A stretch of 64,000 bases of DNA. It comes from a beta proteobacterium L13 (lineage in GTDB: Bacteria; Pseudomonadota; Gammaproteobacteria; Burkholderiales; Chromobacteriaceae). Positions 57,564 to 64,000 of this stretch are shown here, one piece after another. Positions within the stretch are counted from its first letter, which is position 1. Each line of letters opens with the position of its first letter. Made by a program: the position numbers and the translations under genes. The stretch spans positions 1-64,000 of the forward strand of contig AMYZ01000005.1 of assembly GCA_000335715.1 (NCBI GenBank), in the 5' to 3' direction. The notes beneath the pieces were generated by a model. It did not search any database and had not been told where the DNA came from. It worked only from the letters and a program-made list of their open reading frames with translations.

Positions 57564-58502
57564 ATGCTTGCTTATATCCTGCGCCGCCTGTGGCAGATGG
57601 TCCCGACCTTGTTCGGGGTGATGCTGCTGCTGTTCATCCTGTTCAACTGGGTGGGGGGCGACCCATCTTACATCCTGGCCGGCAAGAGCTTTTCTGCCGA
57701 AACGCTGGCCAATATCCGCCACCAGCTGGGGCTGGATAAATCCTTGCCCGAACAGTTCCTGATCTTTGTACAGCAGGTACTGACACTGGACTTCGGCACT
57801 TCGTGGTCTACCCAGCAGCCGGTAGCCGACATCCTGGGCAGCCGCATTGGCCCCTCCTTGACCCTGGCACTGCCCATGCTGCTGGTCAGCCTGCTGCTAT
57901 CGGTCATCATTGCCGCCATCGTGGCCTATGTACGTGGCAGCCTCACCGACCGCATCGTTACCCTGATCTGCACGCTGGCCATGTCGGTCAGCGCCCTGGT
58001 GTACATCATTGCCGGCCAGTACTGGCTGGCGCACAAGCTGGGCTGGTTCCCCATTCTGGGCTGGAGCGACAGCCTGGCCACCAACCTGTGGCTGTATGTA
58101 CCGCTGCCACTGCTGCTAGGCCTGGTGGTCAGCCTGGCACCGGATATCCGTTTTTACCGTAGCTGCTTTGTCGAAGAGATGAACCACGACTACGTGCGTA
58201 CCGCCCGCGCCAAAGGGCTGTCCGAGCAAGTCATCATGCTCAAGCACGTGATGCGCAACGCGCTGATTCCGGTCGTCACTTCGCTGATGATGTCGCTGCC
58301 CTACCTGTTTCTGGGTGCGCTGCTGCTGGAGCGCTTCTTCGGCATCCCTGGCATGGGTAACGAGGTGCTCAATGCGGTAGACCGCAGCGACTTCCCGGTG
58401 ATCAAAGCCATCACCATTTATGTTGCACTGGCCACCATGCTGTTCAACCTGCTGGCCGACATTGTTTACAAGCTGATCGACCCGCGCGTCCAGCTGAAAT
58501 AA
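57564..58502 (+). CDS. Peptide ABC transporter permease (DppB/OppB type)
   Basis: A 312-residue inner membrane protein with about six helices. It starts MLAYILRRLWQMVPTLFGVMLLLFILFNWVGGDPS, as in DppB-type permeases, and holds the EAA-like loop YVRTARAKGLSEQVIMLKHVMRNALIPVVTSL. It pairs with the next permease to form the pore. The stop is 9 bases before the next start. Confidence 0.94.
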   Translation: MLAYILRRLWQMVPTLFGVMLLLFILFNWVGGDPSYILAGKSFSAETLANIRHQLGLDKSLPEQFLIFVQQVLTLDFGTSWSTQQPVADILGSRIGPSLTLALPMLLVSLLLSVIIAAIVAYVRGSLTDRIVTLICTLAMSVSALVYIIAGQYWLAHKLGWFPILGWSDSLATNLWLYVPLPLLLGLVVSLAPDIRFYRSCFVEEMNHDYVRTARAKGLSEQVIMLKHVMRNALIPVVTSLMMSLPYLFLGALLLERFFGIPGMGNEVLNAVDRSDFPVIKAITIYVALATMLFNLLADIVYKLIDPRVQLK

Positions 58503-58511
58503 GGACTCCCC

Positions 58512-59603
58512 ATGACAAGCCAAACTACCCTGCTAGCCGACGATGCCAGCTGCCCGGCGTCCCGCAGCCTGTGGCAGCTGGGCTGGCAGCGCCTGCGCCG
58601 CGACCGTATCGGCCTCACCGCCCTGTGGGTGGTGCTTGCTTTCGTCCTGCTGGCGCTGGCCGGCTGGCTAGGCCTGGCCGGCAGCCACTGGCGCGATGAG
58701 GTTGCCAAACCGAATATGCCGCCAGCCCTGTTCAAGGACTATGGCCCCGCAACCGTAGAGCTGACCGCAGCCGACATCGATGCCGCACAGCAACACAACA
58801 CCAGCGCCGCGGATGCCAGCGCCGCCACCGGCATGAGCGCCGAAGACGACCCGCTAGCCGCCGACATGGCCGCAGCCCAGACCCAGGCCGCCAAAGCAGC
58901 ACCGCTGGCGGTGACGCCGGCTAACGACAGCCTGCTCATACTGGGCAGCGACAGCCGTGGCCGTGATGTATTGCAAAAGGTGATACAAGGCACCGCCACC
59001 TCGCTGCTGGTGGGCTTGTCTGGCGCACTGCTGGCTATTCTGATCGGCACCCTGCTGGGCGCGCTGTCCGGCTATTTCGGCCGCCGTGTCGATGACCTGC
59101 TGATGTGGTTCTACAGCGTGTTTACCTCGGTACCCGACATGCTGCTGTTGCTGGCCTTTTCTGCGGTGATGAGCCGCGGTATCGACACCGTGATCATGGT
59201 GATGGCACTCACCAGCTGGACGGGCACCTACCGGCTGATGCGGGCCGAGTTCATGAAACACAAAGGCCGCGAGTACGTACAGGCCGCCGATGCCATCGGT
59301 GCCAGCCACCGCAGCCGCATGTTCCGCCACATTCTGCCGAACGTAACCCACCTGCTACTGGTGCAGTTCTCCATCCTGACCGTGGCGCTGATCAAGTACG
59401 AAGCCATCCTGTCTTTCCTGGGCTTCGGGGTAGGCGTCAGCCAGACCAGCTGGGGTGCCATGCTGGCGGAAGCACCGGCCGAGCTGCTGCAAGGCTACTG
59501 GTGGCAAATGGCAGCCGTCACCCTGTTCATGTCGCTGCTGGTCACCGCCTTCAGCATGCTCACCGACAGCCTGCGCGACGCGCTGGACCCGAAAGTGAAA
59601 TAA
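58512..59603 (+). CDS. Peptide ABC transporter permease (DppC/OppC type) with Ala-rich insertion
   Basis: A 363-residue inner membrane protein. After the first helix (TALWVVLAFVLLALAGWLGLAG) there is a long periplasmic insertion (about residues 75-135) rich in Ala, Asp and Thr, containing several AAD/AAQ repeats, before NDSLLILGSDSRGRDVLQKVIQG. The C-terminal EAA loop EYVQAADAIGASHRSRMFRHILPNVTHLLL is normal. Typical DppC proteins are about 280-300 residues, so the insertion explains the extra length. Confidence 0.92.
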   Translation: MTSQTTLLADDASCPASRSLWQLGWQRLRRDRIGLTALWVVLAFVLLALAGWLGLAGSHWRDEVAKPNMPPALFKDYGPATVELTAADIDAAQQHNTSAADASAATGMSAEDDPLAADMAAAQTQAAKAAPLAVTPANDSLLILGSDSRGRDVLQKVIQGTATSLLVGLSGALLAILIGTLLGALSGYFGRRVDDLLMWFYSVFTSVPDMLLLLAFSAVMSRGIDTVIMVMALTSWTGTYRLMRAEFMKHKGREYVQAADAIGASHRSRMFRHILPNVTHLLLVQFSILTVALIKYEAILSFLGFGVGVSQTSWGAMLAEAPAELLQGYWWQMAAVTLFMSLLVTAFSMLTDSLRDALDPKVK

Positions 59604-59612
59604 GGATTACCG

Positions 59613-61322
59613 ATGACCCAAGCATCCCCCCTGCTGAGCGTACGCAACCTGGGCGTGAGCTTCCGCATGGAAAGCGGCGAACACTTCCAGGCGCTCAAAG
59701 GCATCAGCTTCGATATTGCGGCCAACCGTACCGTGGCCCTGGTGGGCGAATCCGGCTCCGGCAAATCGGTCACCTCCATGGCCATCATGCGGCTGCTACC
59801 GGAGAACAACACCGAGATCACCGCCGGCAGCGAAATCCTGTTTGAAGGCCGCAACCTGCTGCAAGCCGACCGCCGCGCCCTGCGGGCGCTACGCGGCCGC
59901 GATATCGCCATGATCTTCCAGGACCCGATGAGCTCGCTGAACCCGGTATTCACCGTGGGCGACCAGATTATCGAAACCCTGATGCTGCATACCGGCATGC
60001 GGCGCAAGGCGGCCCGCCAGCGCGCAGTCGCCCTGCTGAAGGAAGTCGGCCTGCCCGAGCCCGACCGCAAGGTAGACGCCTACCCGCACCAGCTGTCCGG
60101 TGGCCAGCAACAGCGCGTGATGATCGCCATGGCCATTGCCTGCGAACCCAAACTGCTGATTGCCGACGAGCCCACCACGGCACTGGATGTCACCATCCAG
60201 CAGCAAATCCTGCAATTGCTGGCCGAGCTTCAGAAAAAACACGGCATGGCAGTACTGTTCATCACCCACGATCTGGGCCTGGTGGGCGAGTTTGCTGACG
60301 AAGTCATCGTGATGCGCCACGGTGAAATCCGCGAGCACGGCCCGCTGCAGCAGGTGTTCACCCAGCCGCAGGACGCGTATACCAAGGCGCTGCTGAACTG
60401 CCGCCCGCAGCTGGATAGCCGCCCGGCACGGCTGGCGGTGATCGACGATTTTCTGCAAGACCAGCCCTACCAGGTACCACCACAGCGCGAGCGCGGCTAC
60501 GCCCCGGGCGACGACATCGTGCTGGACGTGCAGGGCCTGTGCAAAAGCTTTGAAAGCCGCGAAGGGCTGTTCGGCAAGCATGTATTTCATGCCGTGAAAG
60601 ACGTGTCGTTCCAGCTGGCGCGCGGTAAAACGCTGGGTATTGTGGGCGAATCCGGCTCCGGCAAAACCACGGTGGGGCTCACGCTGATGCGCCTGCACCA
60701 GGCCAGCGCCGGGCGAGCCCTCTTTAATGGCCAGGATATCCTGGCCATGTCGCCCAGCGAATTTCACGCCTGCAAACGCCGCATCCAGATTATTTTCCAG
60801 AACCCCTACGCCTCGCTGAACCCGCGTTTTACCGTCGAGGAAATCCTGCTGGAGCCGATGACGCTGCACGCCATCGGCCGCGATCACGCCGAGCGCAAAC
60901 AGCTGGCTGCGGCGCTGCTGGATCGTGTAGGCCTGCCAAGACGTGCCTTGCAGAAATACCCGCACGAGTTTTCCGGCGGCCAGCGCCAGCGCATTGCCAT
61001 TGCACGCTGCCTGACCATGAAGCCGGACGTGCTGATCTGCGACGAGTCGGTGTCTGCGCTGGATGTGTCGGTACAGGCGCAGGTGCTGAACCTGCTGCAA
61101 GACCTGCAGGATGAATGCGGGCTGTCCTACCTGTTCATCTCGCACGATCTGTCGGTAGTGAAACATATCTCCGACCAGGTCATGGTGATGCAGCACGGCC
61201 AGGTGGTAGAGCAGGCCAACGCCGACAGCCTGTACGCCAACCCGCAGCACCCCTACACCCGCCAGCTGCTCTCGGCCATACCGCAAGGTTGGCCGCAACA
61301 AAAGGGCACACAGGTAGCGTAA
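59613..61322 (+). CDS. Peptide ABC transporter ATPase, fused DppD-DppF type
   Basis: A 569-residue protein containing two complete ATPase domains: Walker [14 protein letters not shown] (about residue 47) and [13 protein letters not shown] (about 349); signatures [16 protein letters not shown] and [15 protein letters not shown]; both with Walker B and oligopeptide-transporter C-terminal extensions. The usual two genes are thus one. It energises the importer encoded just upstream, starting 9 bases after the second permease. A copy of the repeated 9-mer lies near its end (61289). Confidence 0.95.
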   Translation: MTQASPLLSVRNLGVSFRMESGEHFQALKGISFDIAANRTVALVGESGSGKSVTSMAIMRLLPENNTEITAGSEILFEGRNLLQADRRALRALRGRDIAMIFQDPMSSLNPVFTVGDQIIETLMLHTGMRRKAARQRAVALLKEVGLPEPDRKVDAYPHQLSGGQQQRVMIAMAIACEPKLLIADEPTTALDVTIQQQILQLLAELQKKHGMAVLFITHDLGLVGEFADEVIVMRHGEIREHGPLQQVFTQPQDAYTKALLNCRPQLDSRPARLAVIDDFLQDQPYQVPPQRERGYAPGDDIVLDVQGLCKSFESREGLFGKHVFHAVKDVSFQLARGKTLGIVGESGSGKTTVGLTLMRLHQASAGRALFNGQDILAMSPSEFHACKRRIQIIFQNPYASLNPRFTVEEILLEPMTLHAIGRDHAERKQLAAALLDRVGLPRRALQKYPHEFSGGQRQRIAIARCLTMKPDVLICDESVSALDVSVQAQVLNLLQDLQDECGLSYLFISHDLSVVKHISDQVMVMQHGQVVEQANADSLYANPQHPYTRQLLSAIPQGWPQQKGTQVA

Positions 61323-61336
61323 CCGCAGCAGGCCGG

Positions 61337-62206
61337 CTAGCCTGCGGCGGGTGGCTGCAAGAAGTGTTGCAGCATCCAGGCGGCAGCCGGCCCCAGCGGC
61401 TGTGCACGCTGCCATACGGCGTGCAGGCTGCGCCGTTGCGGCCAACCTGGCAGCGGCAAAGGCACCAGTTCTGGCGCGTAACGTGCTACCAGCCAGTCTG
61501 GCAACTCGGCCCAGCCAAAACCCAGCTGGGTCATTTCCAGCAGCAACAGATAGCTGGGCGCGTACCAGCACTGCCCTGCGCCACCAGCCGGGGCCGTATC
61601 GCCGTAGGTGTTCAGGCGCAGCTGGCGATGGGCCTGCAGTTGTACCTCGTCCTGCGGCGGCTGGCTGGCCAGCGCGTGTTGCGGTGCCACGTAGAGCGAG
61701 GTGCTGGCCGGCTGCGGCAGCTGCTGGCTAGCCAGCAAGCCATCCTGGATTGCCAGGCCGCACAGCAGCCCCAGCTGCGCCCGCCCCTGCCGCACCAGTG
61801 CCAGTACATCTTCCTGCTCGCCCACCAGACACTCCAGCTCGGTATGTGGGAACTGCGTGGCAAACGCCTGCAGCGCCGCCTCCAGGCTGCCGGTATGAAA
61901 GGTATCGGAGAGCACCAGACTGAGCCGTGGTTCGGTACCCGCCGCCAGAGCCCGGGCCTGCAAGCAAAGCTGGTCTTGCGCCGCCAGCGCGCGGCGAGCC
62001 AGCGGCAGCAGCCGCTCGCCGGCCGCCGTCAGCTGCGGCTGGCGGCCACTGCGCTCGAACAAGCTAACGCCCAGATCAATTTCCAGATTCGCCACGCACT
62101 CGCTAACGGTGGACTGGCGCTTGCCCAGCGCGCGTGCCGCCGCCGAAAACGAGCCGTGCTCGGCCACCATCACCAGGGTAGCCAAGGCTTCGTTGCTGAC
62201 AGACAT
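61337..62206 (-). CDS. LysR-family transcriptional regulator
   Basis: A 289-residue regulator with an N-terminal helix-turn-helix (SFSAAARALGKRQSTVSECVANLEIDLGVSLFERSGR) and an effector domain. It faces the PACE efflux gene, 90 bases away; LysR regulators divergent from PACE-family efflux genes are a recurrent arrangement, and AceR-like control of AceI by a polyamine or biocide is the known model. The inducer here is unknown. It ends convergently with the importer ATPase. Confidence 0.9.
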   Translation of the reverse strand: MSVSNEALATLVMVAEHGSFSAAARALGKRQSTVSECVANLEIDLGVSLFERSGRQPQLTAAGERLLPLARRALAAQDQLCLQARALAAGTEPRLSLVLSDTFHTGSLEAALQAFATQFPHTELECLVGEQEDVLALVRQGRAQLGLLCGLAIQDGLLASQQLPQPASTSLYVAPQHALASQPPQDEVQLQAHRQLRLNTYGDTAPAGGAGQCWYAPSYLLLLEMTQLGFGWAELPDWLVARYAPELVPLPLPGWPQRRSLHAVWQRAQPLGPAAAWMLQHFLQPPAAG

Positions 62207-62296
62207 ATCGGCCTTTCCGATAGAACCTAACTGTTATCCATGTGAAAAACCTATCACACTGCCGGCATGATTCACACTGCTAGCCCAGGTCACCCC

Positions 62297-62731
62297 ATGA
62301 ACCCGCACGAGAAAACCCTGCCCGAGCGCGCCTTGCACGCCATCCTGTATGAAGTTTGCGCCATGCTGATACTGGTACCACTGGGCAGCTGGCTGCTGGG
62401 GCACAGCCCGGCGCAGATGGGAGTACTGGCCATCATGCTATCCACCATTGCCATGAGCTGGAACGTGGTATTCGGCGCCCTGTTCGAGCGCCTGGAGCGC
62501 GCCCGGCAGTGGCAACGCACGGTAGCGGTACGCTGCCTGCATGCCACCCTGTTTGAAGGGGGCCTGGTGTTTATCTGCGTGCCGGTGGTGGCCTGGTGGA
62601 TGGCAATAAGCTATTGGCAAGCGCTGCTGCTGGATATCGGCATTTTGTTGTTCTTCCTGCCGTATACCTATGTTTTCAACTGGTTATACGATGCCGTGCG
62701 GCAGCAGTATTTTTACCAGCACCAAGAGTGA
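62297..62731 (+). CDS. PACE-family efflux transporter (AceI-like)
   Basis: A 144-residue inner membrane protein with four helices, arranged as two bacterial transmembrane pair repeats. Signatures: ERALHAILYEVCAMLILVPLGSWLLG with the conserved acidic residue in the first helix, MSWNVVFGALFERLE, LHATLFEGGLVFICVPVVAWW and FFLPYTYVFNWLYD. The family pumps out biocides such as chlorhexidine and short-chain diamines. The start at 62297 is chosen for the MNPHEKTLPERALHA N-terminus. Confidence 0.92.
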   Translation: MNPHEKTLPERALHAILYEVCAMLILVPLGSWLLGHSPAQMGVLAIMLSTIAMSWNVVFGALFERLERARQWQRTVAVRCLHATLFEGGLVFICVPVVAWWMAISYWQALLLDIGILLFFLPYTYVFNWLYDAVRQQYFYQHQE

Positions 62732-62849
62732 AGAAAGCACGCAACAATGCCAAAAAGATTGTCTTATAGATAAGTTGTCGTCATGAGTCGCTGGGGCAAG
62801 AATGGGCGTCCGTGCAGCCGTGCTGCATCCCGCAACAGAATGGAAGTCC

Positions 62850-64000
62850 ATGCATCCGAACCAGTGGCTGCTGCTGATTGTTCAATTTTACCTGTACGGT
62901 GCAGGCTGGCTGCTGGTCATTCTGCTGATCCGTCATCAACGTCGCTTGTTATGGCAATACTGTCTGTCGGCGGTTTGTCTGGCTACCGGCATACTGCTCT
63001 GCATGCTGATGCCGGCCGACACATTGTCCCAACCCCTGCCCTATGCGCTGATGTCATGGTGGCTATTGGCCGGCCTGGCTTACGCGGTTAATGGCACCCT
63101 GCTCTTCATGCACCTGCCGGGGTGTTCACAGCGGGCATTACTACTGGGCAGCCTTGCTGCCACACTCCCGCTGTTGATACTAGGCTACCTGGGCCTTAGC
63201 GATTGGCGGCTAATCGTCGTATCGGTAGAAGTTGCCGTACTCATCCTGTCAGCAACCTGGGCAACGCACTCGGCAATGCTGCGCGAGTTCCCCGGGCCGG
63301 GCTCGTGGCTGTTTCAGTTGGCTGCCAGCCTGTTTGGCTTATTCTTCATGGGGCGTGCCGTACTCCGCCTGTGGCTGGGGGAAAGCGTGATACCCGAGCT
63401 GTACCAGCCTAGCGACAGTAACTTGCTGCTAGCCGTGGCCTTCATGGTGATGGCGGCCATTTTTAACCTGACCTCGGCGGTAAGAATCGCGGCACGCATG
63501 GCCAGGCAGCTGCACAAGCTGTCACAACACGACCCGCTTACCAGCCTGCTCAACCGACGCGCATTGCACACCAGACTGACGGAAGCACACCTGCTGCAGT
63601 TTCCCTGTTACAGCATCATCATGATCGACATCGATCATTTCAAACCCATCAACGATGGCTACGGCCATAGTATCGGCGATGCCGTACTGGCCAAGGTTGG
63701 CCGCATCCTGAGTCAGTATACCGACGAACACTGCCAGGCCTTTCGGCTGGGTGGGGAAGAGTTTGCGCTGGTTCTGCAAGGCGTCTCACTGGAAAAAGCA
63801 CTAGTGCAGGCGGAGATACTACGGCAGCACATAGCCCAGAGCCCTGTGGTCCAGCATAACCATGTCATCTGTTTCACCGCCAGCCTGGGCGTGGCAGAAG
63901 GCCGTACCGGCCTGCAAACGCTGGAACAGGTACTGAATGCCGCCGACAGGGCCATGTACCAGGCCAAACAGCTGGGCCGTAACTGTGTCAGCCACGCACC
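62850..64000 (+). CDS. Membrane-bound diguanylate cyclase (GGDEF), 3' end outside window
   Basis: 383 codons, open to the right edge. The N-terminal 210 residues form about six hydrophobic helices (MHPNQWLLLIVQFYLYGAGW ... LLLAVAFMVMAAIFNLTSAV), an uncharacterised membrane sensor. A GGDEF domain follows from about residue 228 (HDPLTSLLNRRAL, MIDIDHFKPINDGYGHSIGDAVL); the active-site loop is GGEEF at 301-305, so the enzyme should make c-di-GMP. No RxxD inhibitory site is seen at the usual position. It carries a 9-mer copy in frame (63697). The HDOD/EAL-like protein at the other end of the window may belong to the same signalling pool, but they are far apart. Confidence 0.9.
   Translation, partial: MHPNQWLLLIVQFYLYGAGWLLVILLIRHQRRLLWQYCLSAVCLATGILLCMLMPADTLSQPLPYALMSWWLLAGLAYAVNGTLLFMHLPGCSQRALLLGSLAATLPLLILGYLGLSDWRLIVVSVEVAVLILSATWATHSAMLREFPGPGSWLFQLAASLFGLFFMGRAVLRLWLGESVIPELYQPSDSNLLLAVAFMVMAAIFNLTSAVRIAARMARQLHKLSQHDPLTSLLNRRALHTRLTEAHLLQFPCYSIIMIDIDHFKPINDGYGHSIGDAVLAKVGRILSQYTDEHCQAFRLGGEEFALVLQGVSLEKALVQAEILRQHIAQSPVVQHNHVICFTASLGVAEGRTGLQTLEQVLNAADRAMYQAKQLGRNCVSHA

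Overview
The window is about 62% GC, densely packed chromosome from a betaproteobacterium, most likely order Neisseriales (Chromobacteriaceae-like). That placement is an inference from gene content (FmdB/DUF502/aspS, argP/argO, mltG-tmk-holB-pilZ-tatD, rpsT/murJ) and general protein character; no rRNA or tRNA gene is present to confirm it. No prophage, plasmid or intact insertion sequence is seen. About 60 genes are called. All but the last are complete; the last, a membrane diguanylate cyclase, runs off the right edge.

Layout. 0.1-5.8 kb (minus strand): two tandem pirins, an EAL-like/HDOD signalling protein, aroC and tdh. 5.9-14.6 kb: kbl, a small Cys-rich protein, hemB, a sodium:alanine symporter, and the chaperone set grpE-dnaK-dnaJ with two heat-shock-type (sigma-32) promoters. 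14.9-20.0 kb: glyoxylate shunt genes aceA and aceB flanking a cationic amino acid permease. 20.2-26.3 kb: an ABC importer of the DUF534/TrpXYZ type, a SIMPL-domain protein, a glutathione transferase, then trpS behind a Trp-codon leader peptide and attenuator, followed by a chorismate-mutase-like gene. 26.3-29.1 kb: a short element with terminal inverted repeats, the divergent argO/argP pair, a low-GC orphan gene and a small secreted protein. 29.1-38.0 kb (minus strand): ybbA-ybbP, mltG-tmk-holB-pilZ-tatD and a PhnP-like hydrolase. 38.0-53 kb: tesA, an MFS transporter, peroxiredoxin, FmdB/DUF502/aspS, fabI-pta-ackA, pldA, rpsT/murJ, queF and ettA. 53-64 kb: a secreted protein made of twelve 12-residue repeats, a DODA-type dioxygenase and its LysR regulator, a peptide ABC importer, LysR/PACE efflux and the diguanylate cyclase.

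Three signals stand out. (1) The 9-mer TTGGCCGCA, or its complement, occurs 52 times by my count, where fewer than one would be expected by chance. It often sits as inverted pairs just after genes and is sometimes written with the otherwise avoided TTG leucine codon. This is how DNA uptake sequences behave in Neisseriaceae, but the word is different from GCCGTCTGAA. (2) A periplasmic or secreted protein consists only of AKIGDLEQPTNF repeats with distinct end repeats. (3) trpS has a leader peptide with tandem Trp codons, alternative RNA pairings and a terminator: classical attenuation placed on a tRNA synthetase gene.

Metabolically, the region links threonine/glycine breakdown (kbl, tdh), acetate handling (aceA, aceB, pta, ackA), aromatic amino acid supply and use (aroC, chorismate mutase, trpS, possible Trp/Tyr importer), protein folding, and envelope functions (mltG, murJ, pldA, tesA).
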